From: CAZCAC01 sp964496575
Lineage (GTDB): Bacteria; Planctomycetota; UBA1135; GCA-002686595
Length of the DNA stretch: 64,000 nucleotides
Assembly (NCBI GenBank): GCA_964496575.1
Contig: CAZCAC010000008.1
Span: forward strand, 1-64,000
Direction: 5' to 3'
Shown here: in pieces, positions 36,170 to 43,489 of the stretch
Layout: each line of letters starts with the position of its first letter
Position numbering within the stretch: position 1 is the stretch's first letter
Notes under the pieces: generated by a model
What the model saw: only the letters and a program-made list of their open reading frames with translations
Databases searched by the model: none
Told to the model about the DNA's origin: nothing
Made by a program: the position numbers and the translations under genes

Positions 36170-38254
36170 ATGCTGCAGGGAATCCCCATTTCGAGCCTCA
36201 CGGTCGCGCTGCTGTGCCTCTCGTGCCTTCCCCGGACCGAGCACCACGACGTCGTCGTCTACGGCGGCACCTCGAGCGGCGTGGCAGCGGCGATCCAGGT
36301 CGCCCGGATGGGGAAGAGCGTCGTGATCGTCGAGCCGGGGCAGCACCTGGGCGGGCTGACCGCCGGCGGTCTGGGGTGGACCGACTCGGGGAGGAAGAGT
36401 GTCATCGGCGGGATCAGCCGGGAGTTCTACCAGCGGATCAAGCAGCACTACGATCAGCCGGACGCGTGGAAGTACCAGAGGCCAGAGGAGTACAGCCGCT
36501 ACCGCCCCGGCGACGACGCGATGTGGACCTTCGAGCCGCACGTCGCCGAGCGGATCTTCCACGAGCTGCTGGAGGAGCACGGCGTGCTGGTCCACCTCGG
36601 CGCGAGGCTGAACCGCGGCGAGGGCGGCGTGACGCTGAGCGAGACGGACCCACCGCGCGTGCTGGCGTTCACCACCGATTCCGGGCGTCGCTTCCGCGGC
36701 TCGATGTTCATCGATGCGACCTACGAGGGCGACCTGATGGCCGCGGCCGGGGTCAGCTACACCGTCGGGCGCGAGGCGAACGACGAGTACGGGGAGACGC
36801 TCAACGGCGTCGAGCGGATCTGGAACATCAGCAGCCACCGCTTCGTGGTCGACGTCGATCCGTACGTCATACCGGGTGACCCTGAGAGTGGTCTGCTGCC
36901 GGGGATCGATCCGGGTCCCTGGCCCGAGGATGGTGAAGGCGACCACCGCGTCCAGGCGTACTGCTACCGGATGTGCATGAGCGACGTCCCCGAGAACCGG
37001 ATTCCGTTTCCGAAGCCGACCGACTACGACGAGCGCTGGTACGAGCTGCTCCTGCGCAACTTCGAGGCGGGCGACCTGCGGCTGCCGCTGAAACCCGACC
37101 GGATGCCCAACGGCAAGACCGACACCAACAACAACTGTGCGGTCAGCACCGACTTCATCGGGCAGAACTACGCGTACCCCGAAGCCGGCTACGACGAGCG
37201 GGAGAAGATCCTGGCGACGCACGAGACCTATCAGAAAGGGCTGATGTGGACGCTGGCCAACCACCCTCGCGTGCCGGAGGAGATCCGCGAGAAGACGAGC
37301 CGCTGGGGGCTGCCGAGGGACGAGTTCCAGGACAGCGGCGGCTGGCCGCACCAGATCTACGTGCGCGAGGCACGGCGCATGGTCGGCGACCACGTCATGA
37401 CCGAGCTCGATTGCCGGCGGCTGCGCGAGACGCCGATGTCGGTGGGCATGGGCTCCTACAACATGGACTCGCACAACTGCATGCGGTACGTGACGGCTGA
37501 GGGCTTCGTGCAGAACGAAGGCGACGTCCAGCAGAGCCCGGGCGGTCCCTATCAGATCAGCTACCTCTCGATCGTCCCGCGACGCGGCGAGGTCGCGAAC
37601 CTGGCCGTTCCGATCTGCGTCTCCAGCTCTCACATCGCCTACGGATCGATCCGGATGGAGCCGGTGTTCATGATCCTCGGGCAGAGCGCGGCGACGGCGG
37701 TTGTGCAAGCGATCGATGGGGAGTTCGCTCTCCAGGACGTGCCGTACGAGGCGTTGAGCGCGCGACTGATCGCCGATGGCCAGGTGCTGGAGAGCGAGGG
37801 GGCGGCCCCCCTCGAGCGGCCGGGGATCGCTCTCGAGTCGCTAGAAGGAACCGTCGCTGACGACGCGACCGCTCAGCTGGTCGGGCGCTGGGTGCCGAGC
37901 TGCAGCGTGTCGGGGTACGTCGGGAACCGGTACCTGCACGACGGCAACTTCGGCAAGGGGGCGAGCGCGGTTCGCTTCACGGCGACGCTACCGGAAGCCG
38001 GCGAGTACGAGGTACGACTCGCCTACACGTGCAACCCGAACCGGGCGGCTGACGTACCGGTGAAGGTCGAGACCGCGGCGGGCCCGGCGAGCGTCCTCGT
38101 CGACCAGCGGATCGCCCCGCCGATCGAAGGAACGTGGATCCGGCTGGGGACCTGGGCCTTCGCCCCGGGCGAGACGGAGGTCACGGTGTCCAACGAAGGG
38201 ACCGACGGCTACGTCATCGCCGACGCGGTCCAGTTCCTGCCCACGAAGGAGTAG
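36170..38254 (+). CDS. FAD-dependent oxidoreductase with Golvesin-type C-terminal domain
   Basis: A 694-aa exported or anchored protein (N-terminal hydrophobic segment about 5-20, ending CLSC). The FAD-binding Rossmann motif VVVYGGTSSGVAAAIQVARM is followed by the FAD_oxidored family block (VEPGQHLGGLTAGGLGWTD, then GGISREFYQRI). GSMFIDATYEGDLMAAAG and VPICVSSSHIAYGSIRMEP are also family-typical, and the C-terminal about 130 residues (VGNRYLHDGNFGKGASAVRF, then WAFAPGETEVTVSNEGTDGY) look like the Golvesin/Xly carbohydrate-binding-like domain. This family is abundant in planctomycetes and thought to act on sugars; the substrate is unknown. AGGAG favours ATG 36170 over 36167. The sulfatase gene starts 2 bp after its stop. 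Confidence 0.87.
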   Translation: MLQGIPISSLTVALLCLSCLPRTEHHDVVVYGGTSSGVAAAIQVARMGKSVVIVEPGQHLGGLTAGGLGWTDSGRKSVIGGISREFYQRIKQHYDQPDAWKYQRPEEYSRYRPGDDAMWTFEPHVAERIFHELLEEHGVLVHLGARLNRGEGGVTLSETDPPRVLAFTTDSGRRFRGSMFIDATYEGDLMAAAGVSYTVGREANDEYGETLNGVERIWNISSHRFVVDVDPYVIPGDPESGLLPGIDPGPWPEDGEGDHRVQAYCYRMCMSDVPENRIPFPKPTDYDERWYELLLRNFEAGDLRLPLKPDRMPNGKTDTNNNCAVSTDFIGQNYAYPEAGYDEREKILATHETYQKGLMWTLANHPRVPEEIREKTSRWGLPRDEFQDSGGWPHQIYVREARRMVGDHVMTELDCRRLRETPMSVGMGSYNMDSHNCMRYVTAEGFVQNEGDVQQSPGGPYQISYLSIVPRRGEVANLAVPICVSSSHIAYGSIRMEPVFMILGQSAATAVVQAIDGEFALQDVPYEALSARLIADGQVLESEGAAPLERPGIALESLEGTVADDATAQLVGRWVPSCSVSGYVGNRYLHDGNFGKGASAVRFTATLPEAGEYEVRLAYTCNPNRAADVPVKVETAAGPASVLVDQRIAPPIEGTWIRLGTWAFAPGETEVTVSNEGTDGYVIADAVQFLPTKE

Positions 38255-38256
38255 AC

Positions 38257-39762
38257 ATGATCACCCCGCTCTTGATCCTCGCCTCGCTCGCCGCCGTCGA
38301 TCCCCCGCGCCCCAACGTCGTGGTGATCCTCGCCGACGACCTCGGCTACGGCGATCTCGGCTGCTACAACGACGAGTCCAAGGTCCCCACGCCGCACATC
38401 GATCGCCTGGCTGGTGAGGGGCTGCGCTTCCTCGACGCGCACTCTCCGTCGTCGGTCTGCACGCCGACTCGCTACGGCCTGCTGACCGGTCGGTACGCGT
38501 GGCGGACCGCGCTGAAAAGCCACGTCATCTGGGAGTGGGACCCACCGCTCCTGGAAGAACCGCGGATCACGCTACCCGAGCTCCTGCGCGGCGCCGGCTA
38601 TCACACCGCGTGCATCGGCAAGTGGCACCTCGGCTGGGACTGGCCGCTCGACGAGTCCAGCCCGGCGGAGTGGGAGACCGACGCGCCGAGCCGGCCGAAG
38701 GCACAGCGCAACCAGATCGGCGCGCACGTCGAGTGGGATCGACCCCTCGCGGGCGGCCCGCTGGTCCACGGCTTCGACCACTACTTCGGCGACGACGTGC
38801 CGAACTTCCCGCCGTACACCTTCATCGAGGACGACCGCGTGGTGACCCTGCCCACCGTGGCGAAACCCGCCGGCATGTTCGGTGTCCCCGGGCCGGCCGC
38901 ACCGGGCTGGGACCTGACCACGGTGCTGCCCACGATCACCCGGCGCGCGGCGGCGTGGATCGACGAGCGGGCGCGCGAGGACGACGATCGCCCCTTCTTC
39001 CTCTACTTCTCGCTCACCGCGCCGCACACGCCGATCGCACCCTCGCTGCACTTCCGCGGTAAATCGGAGGCGGGGGACTACGGCGACTTCGTGCACGAGG
39101 TGGACTGGAGCGTGGGCGAGGTGCTCGCCGCGCTCGAGCGGAACGGGCTGACCGAGAACACGCTGCTCGTCTTCACCTCCGACAACGGCTCCCCGCAGCG
39201 CGATGGGACGAACATGTCGGGGCCGGTCGGTTCGGTGAAGAAGCGGTTCGGTCACGATCCCTCGCGGCCGTGGCGCGGCCTGAAGGCGGACATCTGGGAG
39301 GGCGGACACCGTGTGCCCTTCCTGGTGCGCTGGCCCGGCCGCGTGCCGGTGGGTGGCATCTGCGAGCAGTCGACGACGCACACCGACCTGTACCGGACCA
39401 TCGCCACCCTGCTCGAGCTCTCCGTACCCGACGATGGGGGAGAGGACAGCTTCGACTTCTCCGCGGTGTGGCTCGATCCGGAGACTGCGCCGGTGCGCGA
39501 CCACGTCGTCCACCACTCGCACCACGGTGTCTTCGCGATTCGCGAGGGGCGGTGGAAGCTGATCCTCGGCAAGAGCTCCGGTGGTTTCACGAAGTGGAAG
39601 CCCCCGGCGGACGCTCCCGCGGGACAGCTCTACGATCTGGTCGAGGATCCCGCGGAAGAGCGGAACCTCTACACGGATCACCCCGAGATCGTCGAGCGAC
39701 TCACCGCGCGCCTCACGGCCATTCGCGAGGCGGGACGGTCGGCTCCGGGCGATCCTCGGTGA
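38257..39762 (+). CDS. arylsulfatase-type sulfatase (S1)
   Basis: A 501-aa exported sulfatase (signal about 1-14). RPNVVVILADDLGYGDLGCY gives the metal-binding Asp pair. The formylglycine site is C68 in SVCTPTRYGLLTGRYAWRT (C-x-P-x-R). FTSDNGSPQRDG and GGHRVPFLVRWPG complete the family pattern. There is no extra domain, unlike the two sulfatases upstream. GGAG lies in the tail of the oxidoreductase gene and the ATG is 2 bp after its stop, so the two are one transcriptional unit. Desulfation followed by oxidation of the same sugar is a plausible joint role (inference). Confidence 0.95.
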   Translation: MITPLLILASLAAVDPPRPNVVVILADDLGYGDLGCYNDESKVPTPHIDRLAGEGLRFLDAHSPSSVCTPTRYGLLTGRYAWRTALKSHVIWEWDPPLLEEPRITLPELLRGAGYHTACIGKWHLGWDWPLDESSPAEWETDAPSRPKAQRNQIGAHVEWDRPLAGGPLVHGFDHYFGDDVPNFPPYTFIEDDRVVTLPTVAKPAGMFGVPGPAAPGWDLTTVLPTITRRAAAWIDERAREDDDRPFFLYFSLTAPHTPIAPSLHFRGKSEAGDYGDFVHEVDWSVGEVLAALERNGLTENTLLVFTSDNGSPQRDGTNMSGPVGSVKKRFGHDPSRPWRGLKADIWEGGHRVPFLVRWPGRVPVGGICEQSTTHTDLYRTIATLLELSVPDDGGEDSFDFSAVWLDPETAPVRDHVVHHSHHGVFAIREGRWKLILGKSSGGFTKWKPPADAPAGQLYDLVEDPAEERNLYTDHPEIVERLTARLTAIREAGRSAPGDPR

Positions 39763-39880
39763 TCGACGGATTCACACCTCCGCCGACAGGGAGAAGTCCC
39801 GGTCGCCGCCGAGCTAGGTCGAACCTCTCGCAACGAACGAGAGGTCCGACCCAGGCCTACACGGATGAGTGGATCGCGAC

Positions 39881-41101
39881 TCACAGGTGCATCACGCTTC
39901 CGGAACTGGAGCGGATGGCCTGTCCGCCAATCACCACCGATGCCTGCAGGATCAGCAGGGGGCGCTTCGAGAACGCGACAGCGTAGGCGCTGGAAAAGTC
40001 GCGGCTGATGCTCCCCGTCGGCCCGATCACTCCGAGCGGGATGGCGGTCCGCGCCTTGCACATCGGGCCCTTCTCCAGGCTGCCGGTCGCCGGGAGGATC
40101 GGTTCACAGCCCAGGTACAAGCGAACGTTGCCGCCCACGGGACCCAGGATCTCGACGCGCAGGCCGCCACCCACCTGACGAGTGAAGGTCAAGACGGGAT
40201 CTGCCTCCGCCGGCTCTTCCAGATAACCGGTGTTCCAGTAGCTGGTGACGGTGGCGCCGGAGATCCGGGCCGAGCCCTGGTTGCCCAGACCGTCGCCGTC
40301 GACTCCATCGTAGCCCCAACCCCAGGCGTCGATCCCACCGAGGCCGCCGGCGACGACATTCGAAGCGATCCCGGAGAGGATCAGCTCGGCTCCCGGCTGG
40401 ACCACGATACCGTCCCCCCCATCGCCGGCGACGTCGCCCCACTCGGGGTAGCCCTGGTAGCCCCCTTCTCCTCCGGTGACGCTGGTCAGCGCGACGCACA
40501 CCACGGAATCGTCGTCGATGACCAGCCCACTGCCTCCATCGCCGGCATCCTCCATCCATCCTTCGCCTCCCGTTCCGCCGGTGATCTCGCATTCGACCAG
40601 CTCGACCCGCGAGGTGCCATCGACGATCACGGTGTCGAAGCCGGTCATCCCGTCCGCCGGGGTGCCGTAGTGGCGCACCAGCAGATCGCGGATTCGAACG
40701 TCGGCACAGTCGGTGATATGAAGGTCGTCACAGACCTGCCCCTCGACGAAGACGGGGGCGGCACAGTTCGCGATCGAGATCCCGTCCATGTGGAAGTGCT
40801 CGATCGAGAACCACGGGCCGGGGGGCAGGTCGTGAATCGTGATCGCACCGTTGATGTACGCCGCACTACCCTCCTCGACGATCGAGAGCGCCTTGTCGGT
40901 GCTGAATCCGGTGTAGAATCCACCCCGGACCAGCAGGGTATCGCCATCGAGGACCCCCGGTGCGGCGACGGCCTCGGGCAGGTCCAGGAAGTCGCTCCCC
41001 GGGCCCCCACTGGCATCCACGACGTAGGTGTCTGCGAGGGCGAGGGAGGGAATGAGGCAGATCAGGGTGAGGACAAGGGGAGGTCTCCGGTGGAAGTGCA
41101 T
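39881..41101 (-). CDS. secreted parallel beta-helix protein
   Basis: A 406-aa protein with a signal peptide (about 1-23). The N terminus TYVVDASGGPGSDFLDLPEA and LDGDTLLVRGGFYTGF match the beta-helix family of this window. Coil-like repeats follow (FVEGQVCDDLHITDCADVRI, VELVECEITGGTGGEG, CVALTSVTGGEGGYQG, LILSGIASNVVAGGLGG). The C-terminal about 120 residues are a beta domain like that of the 15195 gene. No catalytic residues were assigned. AAGGAG precedes the ATG at 41101. It converges on the sulfatase gene. Confidence 0.75.
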   Translation of the reverse strand: MHFHRRPPLVLTLICLIPSLALADTYVVDASGGPGSDFLDLPEAVAAPGVLDGDTLLVRGGFYTGFSTDKALSIVEEGSAAYINGAITIHDLPPGPWFSIEHFHMDGISIANCAAPVFVEGQVCDDLHITDCADVRIRDLLVRHYGTPADGMTGFDTVIVDGTSRVELVECEITGGTGGEGWMEDAGDGGSGLVIDDDSVVCVALTSVTGGEGGYQGYPEWGDVAGDGGDGIVVQPGAELILSGIASNVVAGGLGGIDAWGWGYDGVDGDGLGNQGSARISGATVTSYWNTGYLEEPAEADPVLTFTRQVGGGLRVEILGPVGGNVRLYLGCEPILPATGSLEKGPMCKARTAIPLGVIGPTGSISRDFSSAYAVAFSKRPLLILQASVVIGGQAIRSSSGSVMHL

Positions 41102-41150
41102 GGGCTGCTCCTTCGCAGGCTTCTGCGTGGTGGCAAGACGTTGGAGTTCT

Positions 41151-41206
41151 ACTCACCGGGACGACCGCGGGAGTCTCGAATCCGCGAGCTCGTCTCCGGG
41201 TGACTC
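41151..41206. other. long imperfect inverted repeat upstream of beta-helix gene
   Basis: actcaccgggacga (from 41151) can pair with tcgtctccgggtgact (to about 41206), with an inner ccgcgg/tccgcgag pairing. It is a 55-nt imperfect hairpin between two minus-strand genes (the IgGFc-type gene ends at 41377, the beta-helix gene starts at 41101). It could be a terminator of the first or leader of the second. The rest of the 275-bp gap shows nothing else recognisable. Confidence 0.35.
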
Positions 41207-41376
41207 ATGCCTGCATCCGGAGAGTTCGCCTGACGTCACGGCAAACGACAGGTTTCTCGGCCCACGCCGCCGACGTGGCCGGCGAGGCGGGTTGCAGCAG
41301 GGCGTCGCCTCACCAATGCCGCGCCCTGGCGTTCCCCGGAGTCTCCTTCTCGTCGACCGGACCCGGGGCTCACGGC

Positions 41377-42568
41377 TTACGGCGTGAAGGTCACCTTCAC
41401 CGCATTGGTCAGGTTGAACTCCAGCACACACGGAGGCGGAGTCGAGGGGTCGCGGTACCAGTGCTGGAAGTTCCACGTCGACCCGGCCGTGATGTGGAAG
41501 GTGGACGCAAAGTTGGCCAGCGTATGGGCGACGATTCCCGGTCCCAGAGTCGATCCGCAGGGATCCGTCGGGATGGGCGGTAGGAACCGCGTGATCGGAG
41601 CGCTCATGCAGCGCAGGCCCGAACCGAAGGGAGCCAGGGCCTGGTTGGCGGACATGATGTAGAGCCCGAACTGGGCCGGCGGGAGCTCGCTCGCGACGAG
41701 GACCAGATCGTCCAGGGCCACACTCGGGGTCCCGAAGCCGCTGAGCAAGCTGCCGCTCAGCGTCGAGTTCATGCATCCGGCGCAGGGATCGGGATTCGAG
41801 CACGGCGCGTTCACCGCGGAGCAGAAGCAGTACGGGGTGAAGGGGGTCGCGTTCCAGCCTCCGGGATGAACGTAGGAGACCGCCGAGCCGATGCCCGTGA
41901 CCGTCAATCCGTGGGCGGCGGTCGATGAGGTGGTGTGGGGCCCGGCACTGATCGAGAGCGTGGCCGCGGAGAAGCAGCTTCCTGGAATGGGGGTGAAGGC
42001 CGTCGAAGCGATGGCCGCCCCGTCCAGCAGCACGTTCGACGACCCCGCACCGACGTCGCTGTTCGCCGCGTAGACCGTCACGTAGTGCGCGAAGAACCCG
42101 CTGACCGTGCAGAAGGAGTTGCTGGTTCGATACTGATCGGTGGGGAGGACGTTGACCATGGCCGGCCCTCCCGGGCTGCAGTCACTCCGCATGTACTGGA
42201 CGACCTGGATCGGCTCATTCGCCTTGAACACGTGGCTGCCCGTGAGGTCGTCCAGCTCGAGATACTCACCACGGTCCAGCTGCGGGAGGAGCGGAGCCCT
42301 ATCCAGAAGCACGTCCGTGCCGTCCACCGAGGCGATGACCCGGTAGTTGGCTCCGCAGGGCATCGTCGGCCAATCCGAGACCAGCACCCGGTTGCCCCAG
42401 GTCCCGACGGGTTGCGCCATCTCACAGACGAAATCGGCGCCGGTGATGGTGCCCGGGATGTAGGCGCAACCGGACCCGTTGGTGACGGCGACCGGGTTGT
42501 CCGCGGTGATGATCGTCCCGGTGAGACTGCCTGCGCTGACGCTTACGGAGGTATCGCTCGCGCTAGCT
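41377..42568 (-). pseudogene. IgGFc-binding-type protein, 5'-truncated
   Basis: The open frame continues past the ATG at 42420 (347 aa from there) up to about 42568 with sequence that is clearly protein (GSLTGTIITADNPVAVTNGS, then QPVGTWGNRVLVS). This is the N-terminal half of an IgGFc-binding domain (PF17517-like), whose typical marks SDWPTMPCGANYRVIASVDG and VTVYAANSDVG follow. There is no start codon, ribosome site or signal peptide between 42568 and 42420. The coding begins right where the dehalogenase gene ends, so the 5' end was probably lost in a deletion. The C-terminal 151 residues (LDDLVLVASELPPAQFGLYI, ITAGSTWNFQHWYRDP) are the domain shared with the sulfatase at 21970. The ATG at 42420 might still yield a shortened, unexported product. 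Confidence 0.75.
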
Positions 42569-43465
42569 CTAACCGCGAGAGCACGCCGTGCCGTCGAACC
42601 ACTCGGCGATCGCCTCGACGATCTCGTCGGACGCGTCCTCCTGGATGAAGTGCCCGGCTCCTTCGAGGATCCGTGTCGAGTGATCGAGGAAGCACCGCTG
42701 GAACCTCTCCCGCTCCCGTGCGCGAAACGCGAAGTCGCGGTCCCCCCACAGGATCAGCGCGGGCAGGTGGCTCAGGGTGGCGCAGTCGCGCTCCACCTCG
42801 GCCAGGAAGTCCCGGCTTGCCAGGATCTCGCGCGGGAAGACGTGGGTCGGCCACCGCGAAGCTCGCGTGCGAAAGGGACCTCGGTAGGCGCGCATCACCT
42901 GACGATCGATCCGGTGGCGTCGCACGCCTCCCGGGATGAGCACGTTGACGAAAGCGTTGAAGTGCGTGATCGCGAACCGGCCGACCGGTCCGCCCATCAG
43001 CCTAGAGAACCACTCGAAGTGCCGGTCGCCGTCGACCGGCCAGCACCAGGTGTTGCCGATCACCAGGGCGCGAAACCGCTCCGGCGCGCGACCGGCGACC
43101 CTCAGGCCAATCGGACCTCCCCAGTCCTGCACCATCAGCGTGATCTCCGTCAGGTCGAGTTGCCTCACGAAGGAGGCGACCACCTCGGCGTGCGAGGCGG
43201 GGAGGAAGTCGTATCCCTCCTTCGCTCGCGACAGGCCGAAGCCGGGGTAGTCCAGCGCGACGCAGCGGAAACGGTGAGCCAGCCCGGCGATGATGTCTCG
43301 GTAGAGGAGCGACCAGGTCGGGTTGCCGTGCAGGAGCAGGAGGACCGGCCCCTCTCCCTCGTCGACGTAGTGTACGTGGTGGTCATCGACCTGCATGAAG
43401 CGGCTCTCGACCGGGAATAGCGATTCCGGCCACCAGTCGGGCCGCGGTTCGAGCGGCGAGGTCAT
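42569..43465 (-). CDS. haloalkane-dehalogenase-like alpha/beta hydrolase
   Basis: A 298-aa cytosolic alpha/beta hydrolase. The nucleophile is D114 in LMVQDWGGPIGL, with W115 as a halide-binding residue and N48 in the oxyanion motif HGNPTWSLLYR. D244 (WGDRDFAF) and H272 (EGAGHFIQED) complete the triad. The QDW and HGNPTW signatures are those of haloalkane dehalogenases, which convert haloalkanes to alcohol plus halide. The triad Asp after strand 7 fits subfamily I/III, and planctomycetes are known to carry subfamily III. The start is ATG 43465 with only a weak ribosome site, 24 bp after the end of the big FG-GAP gene on the same strand. The stop is adjacent to the truncated IgGFc-type gene. 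Confidence 0.85.
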   Translation of the reverse strand: MTSPLEPRPDWWPESLFPVESRFMQVDDHHVHYVDEGEGPVLLLLHGNPTWSLLYRDIIAGLAHRFRCVALDYPGFGLSRAKEGYDFLPASHAEVVASFVRQLDLTEITLMVQDWGGPIGLRVAGRAPERFRALVIGNTWCWPVDGDRHFEWFSRLMGGPVGRFAITHFNAFVNVLIPGGVRRHRIDRQVMRAYRGPFRTRASRWPTHVFPREILASRDFLAEVERDCATLSHLPALILWGDRDFAFRARERERFQRCFLDHSTRILEGAGHFIQEDASDEIVEAIAEWFDGTACSRG

Positions 43466-43489
43466 GAGCTCGATTCTACCGTTCTGGCC

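Noticed and set aside
35717..37708. 663-codon open frame on the minus strand overlapping two genes
   Set aside because: Runs antisense through the FAD-oxidoreductase and out of frame through the beta-helix gene; no domain.
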